Shown here: piece after piece, positions 20,058-30,072 of the stretch
Layout: every line of letters starts with the position of its first letter
Position numbering within the stretch: position 1 is the first letter of the stretch
Source of the DNA: Asparagopsis taxiformis
Lineage: Eukaryota > Rhodophyta > Florideophyceae > Bonnemaisoniales > Bonnemaisoniaceae
Assembly: GCA_030407315.1 (NCBI GenBank)
Contig: JALQPE010000436.1
Coordinates: 1-64,000 of the forward strand
Direction of reading: 5' to 3'
DNA length: 64,000 bases
The notes under the pieces: model-generated
Databases searched by the model: none
What the model was told of the DNA's origin: nothing
Seen by the model: only the letters and a program-made list of their open reading frames with translations
Program-made: the position numbers and the translations under genes

Positions 20058-21110
20058 CTACTGCAGCTTATAATAATGAAACAGATGGACCAATAGACCC
20101 CGAGCACTATTGCTCAAAAGCTGGCTTGCTCTTGGAGTTGCATACCACAGTACCTTATCAAAATCCTCCGTCGTTATATCATCCTCATGTGTCACAAAAC
20201 ATACATGCCCGTTTTCACTACGAACCACTCGCTGCAGCGCAACACGATTTCGACCTAGAACTGGCGCTGTGGAATCTTGGAGCGCATTCGACAAGAAGTC
20301 TTGTCCGAGAACCTCCTTAATTATGTGGTACGAGCTGTTGACAATATTCCCATTTTCCCAAAACAATATGGTAATTGTAACCTGGAGAAGACACGTTATA
20401 ATGAGAGCAACGCACAAAGGTAGAATGTTAACAATTGGATGGCTTACTGATACATCGATGATGCAGCCCGTGCTCATATTTCCGCTGGACGCATTAATTC
20501 GAGCTTGAGGCTCATCGACTTTCTGTAGCTCCAGAGATGAAGCAATGAATGATGCCAATTGTGAGATCATTTCGGATGGCAGAAAGCTGCAATTCGAAAT
20601 GAAATTACGTTTCATCTCGGTGTTCTCTACTTCATGTTCCACACCCATTGTTTCCCTCAGTACACAATCGGGATTTAGCGTTGTAACACCATCCCTCGTC
20701 AAGCGATGAAGATCATCTGCCCCGAAATCATTTGCAAGCACTGATAATATAGTATTTCCTCCTGGTGGTTTCCATTGCAGAAAGGGGTTCATTCCTTCTA
20801 TCTCCCCCTTTCCGGAAAGCATATACCAAACAAAGCCGTCACGAAAATATATTGTAAATGCCACTAATGGCATAACCTTCGGATCCTTTTCGGACCAGAT
20901 GGGAATGATACTGTTCAGAAAATCTAAACTAGTTATAGCCCTATCAAGCTGGTTCACCAGAGGCACACCTACACAGAAAGGACTTCTATCCATCTCAATA
21001 GGTTTCGAACTTCCCAATGAACCTCGAAGCAAACGAAAGTCTCCGTCACTGCGTCCAGAAAGAATTTGCTTCCGTGGAATAGTTATCACAATAGAGCTAA
21101 TTGTTACCAT
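20058..21110 (-). CDS. Unrecognised membrane protein, about 350 aa
   Basis: The open frame runs back to a TTG at 21215, but the first ATG is at 21110 (MVTISSIVITIPRKQ). The sequence between them (SLLFWPISSRLFLL) would complete an N-terminal hydrophobic segment, so the true start may be an upstream spliced exon. A long extramembrane region follows (about 25-225), then a strong transmembrane segment (VNILPLCVALIITCLL... up to ILFW). The C-terminal domain contains IIKEVLGQDFLSNALQD and RVALQRVV. I recognise no family. The broken paralogue on the opposite strand at 21748-22731 shares the same layout, which supports this being a real gene. Topology: probably one N-terminal and one internal membrane span, with the middle region outside or lumenal. 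Confidence 0.6.
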   Translation of the reverse strand: MVTISSIVITIPRKQILSGRSDGDFRLLRGSLGSSKPIEMDRSPFCVGVPLVNQLDRAITSLDFLNSIIPIWSEKDPKVMPLVAFTIYFRDGFVWYMLSGKGEIEGMNPFLQWKPPGGNTILSVLANDFGADDLHRLTRDGVTTLNPDCVLRETMGVEHEVENTEMKRNFISNCSFLPSEMISQLASFIASSLELQKVDEPQARINASSGNMSTGCIIDVSVSHPIVNILPLCVALIITCLLQVTITILFWENGNIVNSSYHIIKEVLGQDFLSNALQDSTAPVLGRNRVALQRVVRSENGHVCFVTHEDDITTEDFDKVLWYATPRASQLLSNSARGLLVHLFHYYKLQ

Positions 21111-21747
21111 CAATAGAAACAGTCGAGAACTTATCGGCCAAAACAGCAGTGAGGGACAGACGCGCTGTTCATGACGTTTCCAGCACTTCTCATGAAATCC
21201 ATAGGTTCCCCTCAACCAAGAAAGAATGAGTACGGGGCCATCACAAGCTTCATAGAGTATGAATCTGCGAAACGAAATAAAGGGGAAATGAAAGTGAGGT
21301 GTTTGCTAGATGATTTTGGAGACGATTGAGGTGAGATTGAAGAGAATGAGAGAAATGGGAGTGGAGGAGATCAAGATGTTTAGCGTTTCACTCTGGAACT
21401 GGAAGGAGGTAAAGGTGGAAGCCGGAGTGACATCTACAGGGTCTGTAATGGCCATTGGTGTGGATGTGAGGAAGAGAGAGGGCGAAACATTTGCAACGCT
21501 GAGAAACAAGCATTTAACAGGGGTTTACACGGGTTGTGGAAGTATTCTAGATGGAGCTTTCACAGTCAAATATGAAACAGCAGCGGCTGACAAGAAAAAA
21601 GGAAGTCAACACATTGTTTCGCAAATTTGGGGGAGTTGTAAACTACATGAGCGATACTAATCTAATACACAGTTGATGAAATCATATGTGGATTCCAAGT
21701 TGTTCCGCATTCAACGCTAGGATTTGTAACAATCCTTATTCACCGTC
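21111..21747. other. Intergenic region between divergent membrane-protein paralogues
   Basis: This contains an ATG-started 116-aa frame on the plus strand (21310-21660, MILETIEVRLKRMREM...) with no recognised domain. It may be chance or an unrecognised small gene. The 5' parts of both flanking genes may lie here. Confidence 0.35.
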
Positions 21748-22731
21748 ATGGGCAAGGCCATAATAAGCGGAAGGACATATTTTATGCTTGGTACAATTGC
21801 AGTCATAATAATAGTAAGCGAGTCTGAAAAGTTGGGACGGACCATAATTTTCCGAGTGGCTATCAACTCATCTCAAAGCTCCAACAAATATGGTCCGGAG
21901 TTCTATTGTGTCAATGTGCCTCTCAGAACTTCTTTCAGTTCAACGAAATCTACGCTCGAATATTGCACTTTCTTAAGTCCTGCCTATTTCAGTAATCAAG
22001 TGAGGCCGTTCCTATTCAAGATAGAGTTTCATGATGACGGGGGCTTCATCTAGAGAATACAGCAAGAGCAAAATCTCTCAGGTTTTTATTCGATCTTTGT
22101 ATGGAAGGACAATGAGGGAAGATCAATGCACTCAATCGAGAGTGATTCAATCATGCCGGAGCATTTTCTTTTTGCATTAGTACATTTAGCTAGACTCTAC
22201 AAGTGAAACTGCGAATTGATCTCCACAAAACCTATAGAACCTGGGATTGGAATCATTAATGGTATCACTGGTGAAGTGAACAAAGAGTGCCAATCCAAAT
22301 TAGACATACGTTCTGCTACAGAAATGGTGTTCTTTCTACGCCTTATATTCGCCATAGAAAAGGTAGGCGAACGGCAAAGAACATATGACGTTTTCCGGAG
22401 GAAACTAGTAGCAGAATGTCCAATTCAAGTGTCATCCATTCGACCTCTTGTTGACATTCTCCCTCTATTATTCACATCGGTGTCCTTATTTGTCGTCAAC
22501 ATCTTGGTCAGTATGCTTGTTTCGAAACGTGGGAAATTCACCAATCCTTGGTACCTTATTGTAAAGGAGGTTCTGGGATACGGTTGCATGTCAAATGCGC
22601 TTGAAGATTCCAAGAGAGTTAGCACTGGCGTGAATTTGGTGCCAATGGAACGTGTGATGCGTGACGGTTTAACGGGGTGGCAAATTCGGGTTACGATGTC
22701 CACGTGTGTGCCGGGGTGTCACTCTCAGTGA
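21748..22731 (+). pseudogene. Broken paralogue of the 20058-21110 membrane protein
   Basis: An ATG at 21748 opens MGKAIISGRTYFMLGTIAVI, matching the hydrophobic N-terminus of the minus-strand gene. YCVNVPLRTSF then aligns with its FCVGVPLVNQL. The frame stops at 22051-22053 and again near 22204-22206. It then continues in the same frame with RPLVDILPLLFTSVSLFVV, NPWYLIVKEVLG and SNALEDS, which match the transmembrane and C-terminal parts of the intact copy (VNILPLCVALI, IIKEVLG, SNALQDS). The region between the stops still reads as protein (for example SGFYSIFVWKDNEG). Two in-frame stops favour a pseudogene. An unrecognised intron is possible but would have to remove both stops. Confidence 0.6.
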
Positions 22732-23602
22732 GTGTCAAAGGTAGAGTTTAGATTAGGAGTGATAGCCTCGTCTCCTTCGAACAAAATCCTACGAATCGAT
22801 ACGCAGGCGGAGCGATGCCGTGATTGAACACACGGACGGGGACGGATTTTTGGTGGTGCACTATGTGTCTTCTTGGTTTTTGCAGTGTTCTATCTCCTTT
22901 CTCTAGGTTTTGCCTTGTTGGTCTCTATTAAATACATAATGTTAGCACTAGATTTTAGTCTCGTGGCGGGACTATCCGCCGCAATGACGGCGGTAGGGCG
23001 ACCTAACTGCGCATCTGAGATGATTTCTCATCGGATAAGACAGTGTCTTCGATATGGAGATTAGTTTCTTCAGACGAGCTGGCTGTAGGAGTATTTTTTT
23101 CGAGTAGGATGCGATATCCAAATGCCAGTAGTGAGGATGCAGCGAGTGTCACACGTGTAGGGATGAAAATGTTGCATTGAAATCCCGATTTTACAAACTA
23201 TCAATGCGTGAAGGAGGCGGCCATATTGGGTTTCTTCGAGAGATCGGAGATGACGTAGTTGACGGTTTCGAGAAGGGTACAGTAATTTTGTAATGTAATG
23301 AGTTTACTATAATGAACGGATTCATGTTCGCATGTTTTATCATTCAGTACATATCATCAAAGCAAGATGAAGATGTACACCAACGTAATGCTAAACTAGA
23401 ATTTCAGAAGTAGACAATTTTCTCCTACTGTCTCCAACGCACAAATTCTCGATGAGGACAGATCTATTCAGTGTTGGTTTTGCGGACAAATGAATTTAGC
23501 TGGGTGTGATTCACCTCAGATCAATTTTTTACGTGGCCAAATATTTGAAGTTGACAAGCATGTGTCAAATCGTGCGAGTTACTCATCACATAAGCAACGA
23601 TA
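22732..23602. other. Spacer, nothing recognised
   Basis: No ATG-started frame here has coding character. A hydrophobic frame at 22873-23064 starts with GTG and is short. Confidence 0.45.
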
Positions 23603-24862
23603 TCAGAAGTATACCGCGCTGGATTCAAATGAAAATTGCCCAGCCTGGTAATCGTGGCTTGGATAAAGGTGTAAAACCTCGGAACGAACAGTAACGGCGC
23701 CAGTTTCATTACCATAAAAATCGATACAAATCTGCAACAATCGCACAGCAACTGAGACGTCGCAGGCAACATCTCGAGTGTGAAGAAGTTTCAATCTCAC
23801 AACATCGGCAACGGAGCAACAATCCCATCCCTGATTGACAAACTGCTGGAATAAATACAACATTCTACCGGCAACTTTTTCATCTTTCGAGCAGGCGAGT
23901 AAAATCTCCGTAAGATATCCCATACATGTTGGATCTGCATTGCCATCAGCATGGAGACAAATTTCAAGCAAACAGATGGCAACTTCTCGGTCCATCACAA
24001 CTGTTGGAGTGCCGAGCGCAGCATCTTTTGCAATTTCAATAACAGACAGTACGTCACTGTACGATATCTCGAGATAGTCATCACAAAGGTGTACAGCGCG
24101 CATGACGTCTCTTTCAACGCCCTGTTTGCCGGCTATAAGCAGCCTTGCGAGTTTGAGATATAGTTGCATATCATCGACGGCGAGAACGCACATGTCGTAT
24201 AATGCGACGGCTCGTGGAACGTCCTTGTCAACGCCCGGAGCCCCGTTTAGAAGAATGTGTGCAAGTGCTTGCATGGCCTTAAAATTTTCTTGCTCGTGGT
24301 CAATACTAGCCTGATATAGCTGAACGGCACGAGGAAAATCTTGAAGGTGGAAGCTTTCGTCTGCAAATATATTGGCTAGGTTATACATCGCGGTGCTATC
24401 TTCGTATGTTTGGATGCAAGTTTCGTACAGCTGAATTGCACGCGGAATGTTTCGTATTGTTTCATCTGTCTCCGTCGAATGTAGATTGGCGAGCTGTAAG
24501 AGAGCATAGGGGTCGTCTTCATTAGCTTGTTTCAAGTAGTTTTGAAAGAGATGAAGTGCACGTGCAGGATTTTTGGCAACACCAATTCTGCCGTTTGCAT
24601 ATATATCTGCCAGTTGGTACATAGCATCGAGACTATTGGCCTCGGAAAGACATATATGATATAAGGCGACAGCGCGTGAGGCATCGGGTTTAAAGTTATA
24701 TTGTCCGCTCTCAAGTATGAAGGCAAGATCGAGCATGGCATTGAAGTGGTTATGTTCGTCAATACATCGTTGCAGTAAATCGACGGCTGCATGAACGTCT
24801 GTGCAAACTGGCAGGTCGTTGTCAACTTGGAAACCTGCCAGTCTTCTCGCTATGGCATACAT
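23603..24862 (-). CDS. Shortened Sel1-like repeat protein, 419 aa (member C)
   Basis: The ATG at 24862 gives the family leader MYAIARRLAGF. Five canonical SLRs are well preserved (for example LLQRCIDEHNHFNAMLDLAF, VQLYQASIDHEQENFKAMQA). Only about two supermodules follow (ICLLEICLHADGNADP and VRLLQICIDFYGN), and the frame then runs into unrelated sequence (EVLHLYPSHDYQAGQFSFES) and stops. No cap or acidic tail is present, so the 3' half is missing compared with neighbours of 650-950 aa. The remaining reading frame is clean, so it may encode a short functional protein or be a recently truncated gene. No clear TATA box was seen upstream. Confidence 0.8.
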   Translation of the reverse strand: MYAIARRLAGFQVDNDLPVCTDVHAAVDLLQRCIDEHNHFNAMLDLAFILESGQYNFKPDASRAVALYHICLSEANSLDAMYQLADIYANGRIGVAKNPARALHLFQNYLKQANEDDPYALLQLANLHSTETDETIRNIPRAIQLYETCIQTYEDSTAMYNLANIFADESFHLQDFPRAVQLYQASIDHEQENFKAMQALAHILLNGAPGVDKDVPRAVALYDMCVLAVDDMQLYLKLARLLIAGKQGVERDVMRAVHLCDDYLEISYSDVLSVIEIAKDAALGTPTVVMDREVAICLLEICLHADGNADPTCMGYLTEILLACSKDEKVAGRMLYLFQQFVNQGWDCCSVADVVRLKLLHTRDVACDVSVAVRLLQICIDFYGNETGAVTVRSEVLHLYPSHDYQAGQFSFESSAVYF

Positions 24863-25929
24863 GCACAATCGTGTGCAGCAGCTGGGATGTTTGGCTTAAG
24901 CAACGCAAGGGTTGGCTTGCGATGAAATGATGTATGTGAAAGGACGGGCGTGGTATCTTGACGGGGTGCAACGACTTTACGTATGATAGCAGTTAGCGAG
25001 ATATGCGCTTAATCGCCGTGAAAGCCATGTGTGGATGCTTCGAATAGCAACATTTTGATATCGGGACACTTGTCAGTTTCTTAATGGTTCTTTCGCAGCT
25101 TGGAAAGCTTATCAGCCGGGGCGTGTTCTCCAGTTGAGAACATACATGTGTACTGCCTTGAATTATAGCGTTTAGAAAAATATGGCATGGCCTAATTTTT
25201 TATTTTATTTGTCGAACGAAACGGGAGATGGAAGGGGAGCCGTGTCGATGCGCGATTACACGGAAAACGGAGTCTGTCAAACAGGATCGCTTGTAATAAC
25301 AGCCGTCGATCGTTCTGTACTCGCTCACCATCTTCCACGCGAGCAACTATGTAACTAATCTTTGGCTCGCTATAAACTTTCTCAGTACGCGTCGCTCTGA
25401 CACGGCGGCAGCAATGATATCGACAAGACGCTGTGAAATCTTGTCTCGGTATCGCTTGCACTTTCCAAGGAGCACCATATGCTTTTCGAACATGTTTTGT
25501 TGACAACAATACACACTCTTTCCTTTTGTTGCACTCTTGTTCCATAACAATCCGAAATACATCTCAATTGCTCGTCTGCGTGCATCACACATGCCAGCAT
25601 GGTTTTTATATGTCTCTTCCCTTTTTCTTGACTGTATTCAGTCCCTCCCTGGATCATCCAGCACATATTGTCTGCTCAAGTGTACGAATGTAGCGCGCAA
25701 AACACCACTCTTTATGAAAACTCAGTCTGCCAACGTGCTCTCAACGTGATCTGTCGCCAAATCGAAAAACCTCCAGTGTGCAAGGCAGCAGTTAATGTGT
25801 GTTGCCGGAAAAACCGACTAGACCCAAATGTGTATTATGCCATTTTGTAGCATTTCGTGTGATCAGAAATCTGCTCACAAAATGACAACTCCAACTCCTT
25901 TCATGTTAAATCATATCGCATATACCAAC
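24863..25929. other. Spacer, nothing recognised
   Basis: Only overlapping short frames are present on both strands (25192-25850). None resembles the Sel1 family or any other protein I know. Confidence 0.45.
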
Positions 25930-26720
25930 GACAGTCATGACAATCTTGCCATCCATGTCATTCTTCTTGTCTATGCAAAGCTCGAGGATATCCGTTGCCA
26001 GCGGGGCGTTTTTTTTGAATTCTCGCAAGGACCATCAACTTGTGTGCAGAATAAACTACGGTATGACTGAGGTGACTCGTTGATAATTCTAATGTACGGT
26101 CGAAATCGCCCTCAATGTCTGGTGGACCCGCAATCACAATTTCTATTAGAGTAAACATCAAGACATGCAATTGGCTTACGTCTGCAAGTTTCGTAGACAT
26201 ACTTCTCGTTTAGCAACATAAACTGTGTCGCCGGATTTCTCACAGACCTGTATTGCAAGCTTCACATTCCTCGCAAATGTCGTCCAAGATGTTCTACCTG
26301 TGCGGCGAACGTGGTTTCCGTCTCAATGGCCATTGCAAGAGCGACATCTGTGACTTCATTCAGGAGCAGCAGAAAGAGAATTCTGGCCAGACTATTTGCA
26401 TCAAAATGTATCCTTCCCTGACCTTTTAGTCACTAGCTTATTCACCGTGCCATCCAAATCGTCAGATGTACACAACTTATATAACTGTGATAGTCGAGCA
26501 TCAACGGTCTCCGTTTTCAATATTTCAATAGCAAGTGATACACTGCGCCTCTTGTTACACGCTCCAGTTATTTCTCTCATGGCGCAAGTCCGCTTGATAA
26601 AAAACAACTTTTCAGTGTAACACTTTCTCCTGTTCCGCATTCGACAGCCACGTCGATAACCGTTTCGCAGATGCAGTGCGAAATTGGCGTCCTTCTCCTC
26701 ACCAACTATGAACATTCTCG
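25930..26720 (-). pseudogene. Decayed Sel1-like repeat gene fragment
   Basis: Family pieces occur in order on the minus strand but in different frames and with stops. They are SVSLAIEILK (about 26540-26510), FARNVKLAIQVCEK (about 26275-26235), MFTLIEIVIAGPPDIEGDFD (about 26160-26100) with YSAHKLMVLAR, and LELCIDKKNDMDGKI (about 25985-25940). These match the alternating supermodule halves (R/K-N-x-x-L-A-I-x-L-C-E, A-M-x-x-L-A-E-I-L-I-x-G-x-P-x-I-E-x-D-x-D-R, L-C-I-D-K-K-N-D). The leader and cap are not found. The relic lies between members C and D. Confidence 0.65.
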
Positions 26721-27749
26721 GCTGCCAAAATGCGTTCATGTGTACAGCTGGTCTTGTACTATACTATGCGAGCCAAAATATGCGTCGCATGCATTATCTT
26801 TGATGGAATCATCTCAGCAGTTTTTATGCATGCAGAGCATCATCCGGAACATTTCGTTTTGTATCGTGTTGATCCGGCTGAACGACAGATTTCATGTTGC
26901 TGGTGTGTATTTGGTATCTGCTTCTAGACACTGAGTCAGGTTGCAGAGGGCTCCATTCTCTTTAGAGCTGGCACCAAAACGAATGATAACATAGCACCTG
27001 CAAGTGTAGGCCCTGTGACAAGGCAATGCATTTTTGTGAACAGATTTAGTGCTGGTGCATTTTTTTCGATTTGTTTGGAGGAAATCCATAAACGGCAGAC
27101 AAAGTCATTGTTGGTGGCAACAAGGATAATGTAGCGCAACACGCTGCTTGCGGAACGTTGAAGGCTTCAACTTGAAGCGATATGCGAAAAGAACCGCCAC
27201 CGATGATCACGCGTCGGTGTATAAGCGACTCGGTTATTTTTACAAGAAATGCCTCAAAATTTTATGGCCTACACACGCGCAAGTCTACGTACCCCCCGGC
27301 GGTACATCACGTCATGCATTACGTTACACACCAACAGCGCTTACCGCCGCGTCTCTCAGCTTGACAACACGGACAGAACATCATCTCCACACGAATGTTG
27401 TCATGGCGAACAAAGCGCCTCCACCCGGAGCGCCAACGCGGTAAGAAGACGTGCGCGTCGAACGAAAACGGCGTAACAACCAAGCGATGCAACGCGACAA
27501 TTCAAATCCACTAGTGCAGTATCCAACTTTACACCAACCATATGACGTGCATCGAACCAGCTGCTTTCCGCCACGACATGCCACCTTTGCTTCTCGTCCG
27601 GCTTTACAGCAACATAACACCCAGTCCACTCATCGCCAAAATGCTTCGTCTGGCACATGCTTCACGCTATCCACAATCCACAACGCAACGCCGCAGCACG
27701 CCGCATTATCCCGACGCTGAAAACTGCTGCTCGACCAATCCCGCTCACA
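26721..27749. other. Spacer before Sel1 member D
   Basis: No supported gene. Weak Sel1-like wording on the minus strand near 26.7-26.8 kb (EEKDANFALHL) may extend the relic. Composition becomes more GC-rich towards 27.5 kb. A TATA-like tataagcg at 27219 is too far from the family start to assign. Confidence 0.4.
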
Positions 27750-29972
27750 ATGTACACCATGGCGCGTATTTTGGCCGGCGAAGAGCAACCCGTCGGCTTC
27801 CATGTCGACCTCGATATTCCCGCAGCCGCTCAGCTCTTCCAGCGCTGTATCGCCGAGCAAAATCATACCGCCGCCATGTTTGACCTCGCCGAAATCCTTG
27901 TGGAAGGCGCCAATGGTATAAAGCCAGACGTGCCGCGTGCATTTCATCTCTACCAACAATGTTTGGTCGAATCTAACCACCCGCAAGCTATGTACAAACT
28001 CGCACGGATACTGGCTTGCGACGGCCGTAGCGGCGTTCAGCGCAACGTCGCACGCGCCGTTCAACTTTATCAACAATGTATTGACGCGTCGTGTAATAAT
28101 GAGGCCATGTATCAACTGGCGGGTATTCTTGTGCGCGGCGCTCGCGGCGTTGAAAGAGACCTTCCGAGAGCGATGCAGCTCTATCAAAGGTGTATTGATG
28201 AGGGAGACGATGTGTACGTCATGTTTGATCTCGTGGAAATTCTGCTGTCCGGTACACATGGTATGGAAAGAGATGTGTCGCGCGCGTTGCAATTGTGTGA
28301 AGTTCTTGTCGCGGAGGGGAATAATTGTTACCGCGTAGTTTCGCTTGCACGCGAGCTTGCTTCCGGATCGTCAGATATGCTCAAGGACATTCCGCTCGCA
28401 GTCAAGCTTTGCGAGATATGTATCGACAAGCGTAATGATCCGTACGCGATGGTCGCTCTCGCCGAGATGCTCATTGATGCGCCACCCAGCGTGCAAAGGG
28501 ACGTTGATCGTGCGTTGCAATTGTGTGAAAATGCCATTGGTGAGGATACCGATTGTGTTGCCGTGGTTAATCTTGCCAATAGAGTCGCATACGGCACCGC
28601 ATCCAGAGATGTTGATCCGTTACTCGCCGTGCAGATACTGGAGATATGTATTGATAAGCGAGATGACCCAGAAGCGATGACGTTTTTGGCCGAGATGCTC
28701 GTTTTCGACACACCCGGTATTGAAATGGATGCTGATCGTGCATTGCAGTTGTGCACAAGGTCAGTTCAGAATCACGCATTTTGCTTTCAAGTTGTCGCAC
28801 TTGCGAGAGCTATCACGGGAGGAAGAGCAGATTCGGTGGGCAATACGTCGCTTGCGATACAATTATGTGAACTATGCATTGAGACCAGCAACGATGCAGG
28901 AGCTATGGTGGCTCTGGCGGAAATTCTTCTATGCGGCAATGTGAGCAACGAGGATACGGATCGTGCTTTCCAACTATGTGAAAGGTCTCTGGATGGTACC
29001 AGTGAGGGTTACTCTGTCGTAGATCTTGCGAGGGATATTGCCAGCGGCAGTACTGACATTATGAAGAACGTAGCGTTTGCGATGCGAATATGTGAAATGT
29101 GTATCGACAGAAATGACGATCCAGATGCCATGATAGCACTTGCGGAAATCCTTATTGCGGAAGGGCCGAATGATGAACAAGAAATTGATCGAGCGATGTC
29201 ATTGTGTGAGAAAGCTATTGTCGGCAACGCCGACTGCTACAAATTGATCGATCTGGTCGAGAAAATTGCTAATGGAAGATCAGATTTGAAGAGAAACGGA
29301 GCGCTTGCTGTGCGCCTGCTGGAACTGTGTATTGATAAAAGAAACGATGCAGACGCCATGGTACATCTAGCTACGCTTCTATGCGGCGCACAAGACGTTG
29401 AGAAAGACGTTGATCGCGCGGTTCTTTTATGCAAGAGATCTATGGAGGAAAGTCAGTACTGCTACGGGGTGGTGGACCTTGCGAGGCAGATGGCGTCGGG
29501 AACGTCAGAAGTGGAGAAGGACATGTTTATTGCGAAGCAGTTGTTGGAGACATGTATCAATAGATTGAATTGTCCGGATGCTATGCTCGCTTTGGTGGAT
29601 ATATTTGTCATCGATGATGCAGAAATGGAAAGAGATATAGAGCGTATACTGGATTTGTGTGAAATATTGGCAGAGGAGAAACTTACGTGCGATAGGATGA
29701 TAGATTTGGCGAAGGACATTGCAAAGGGAGCGAACGGCGTTATGAAAGATGCTGTTCTTGCCGTTCAATTGTTTGAACTGGGTGTGGATAGAGGGAACAA
29801 CAGCAAAGCAATGTACTATCTCGCGGAATTATTGTCTGTGGGTGCTCCCGGGGTGGAGATGGATGAGACTCGTGCATCTAAATTGTACAGAGATGCCGCA
29901 ATGAGGGGGTTCACAAATGATTGTGACAGTTTCGATGATGATGATAACTATAGCGATTGTGAATTAGAGTAA
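27750..29972 (+). CDS. Sel1-like repeat protein, 740 aa (member D)
   Basis: The clearest example of the family design. The ATG at 27750 (context cacaATG) gives MYTMARILAG; an in-frame ATG at 27657 would add 31 non-conserved residues and has a poorer context. Five canonical SLRs follow (AQLFQRCIAEQNHTAAMFDL, VQLYQQCIDASCNNEAMYQL, MQLYQRCIDEGDDVYVM). Seven supermodules follow, with cores LCEICIDKRNDPYAM, ILEICIDKRDDPEAM, LCELCIETSNDAGAM, ICEMCIDRNDDPDAM, LLELCIDKRNDADAM, LLETCINRLNCPDAM and LFELGVDRGNNSKAM. The cap is YYLAELLSVGAPGVEMDETR. The tail is very acidic (DSFDDDDNYSDCELE). The 3' end faces member E across only 100 bp. Confidence 0.95.
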   Translation: MYTMARILAGEEQPVGFHVDLDIPAAAQLFQRCIAEQNHTAAMFDLAEILVEGANGIKPDVPRAFHLYQQCLVESNHPQAMYKLARILACDGRSGVQRNVARAVQLYQQCIDASCNNEAMYQLAGILVRGARGVERDLPRAMQLYQRCIDEGDDVYVMFDLVEILLSGTHGMERDVSRALQLCEVLVAEGNNCYRVVSLARELASGSSDMLKDIPLAVKLCEICIDKRNDPYAMVALAEMLIDAPPSVQRDVDRALQLCENAIGEDTDCVAVVNLANRVAYGTASRDVDPLLAVQILEICIDKRDDPEAMTFLAEMLVFDTPGIEMDADRALQLCTRSVQNHAFCFQVVALARAITGGRADSVGNTSLAIQLCELCIETSNDAGAMVALAEILLCGNVSNEDTDRAFQLCERSLDGTSEGYSVVDLARDIASGSTDIMKNVAFAMRICEMCIDRNDDPDAMIALAEILIAEGPNDEQEIDRAMSLCEKAIVGNADCYKLIDLVEKIANGRSDLKRNGALAVRLLELCIDKRNDADAMVHLATLLCGAQDVEKDVDRAVLLCKRSMEESQYCYGVVDLARQMASGTSEVEKDMFIAKQLLETCINRLNCPDAMLALVDIFVIDDAEMERDIERILDLCEILAEEKLTCDRMIDLAKDIAKGANGVMKDAVLAVQLFELGVDRGNNSKAMYYLAELLSVGAPGVEMDETRASKLYRDAAMRGFTNDCDSFDDDDNYSDCELE

Positions 29973-30072
29973 ACGCGCTGTTTGCAAAGAACGGACCGTG
30001 TCATTTCACCAACGTAACTCTGTTAGATGTCGCATATGCAAGTTGATGTCAACTCGTTTGCAGCAATGAGAT

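Noticed and set aside
27630..28292. 220-codon minus-strand frame within member D
   Set aside because: Antisense shadow of conserved SLRs. Similar shadows occur at the same place in several members, which reflects the repeats on the coding strand.
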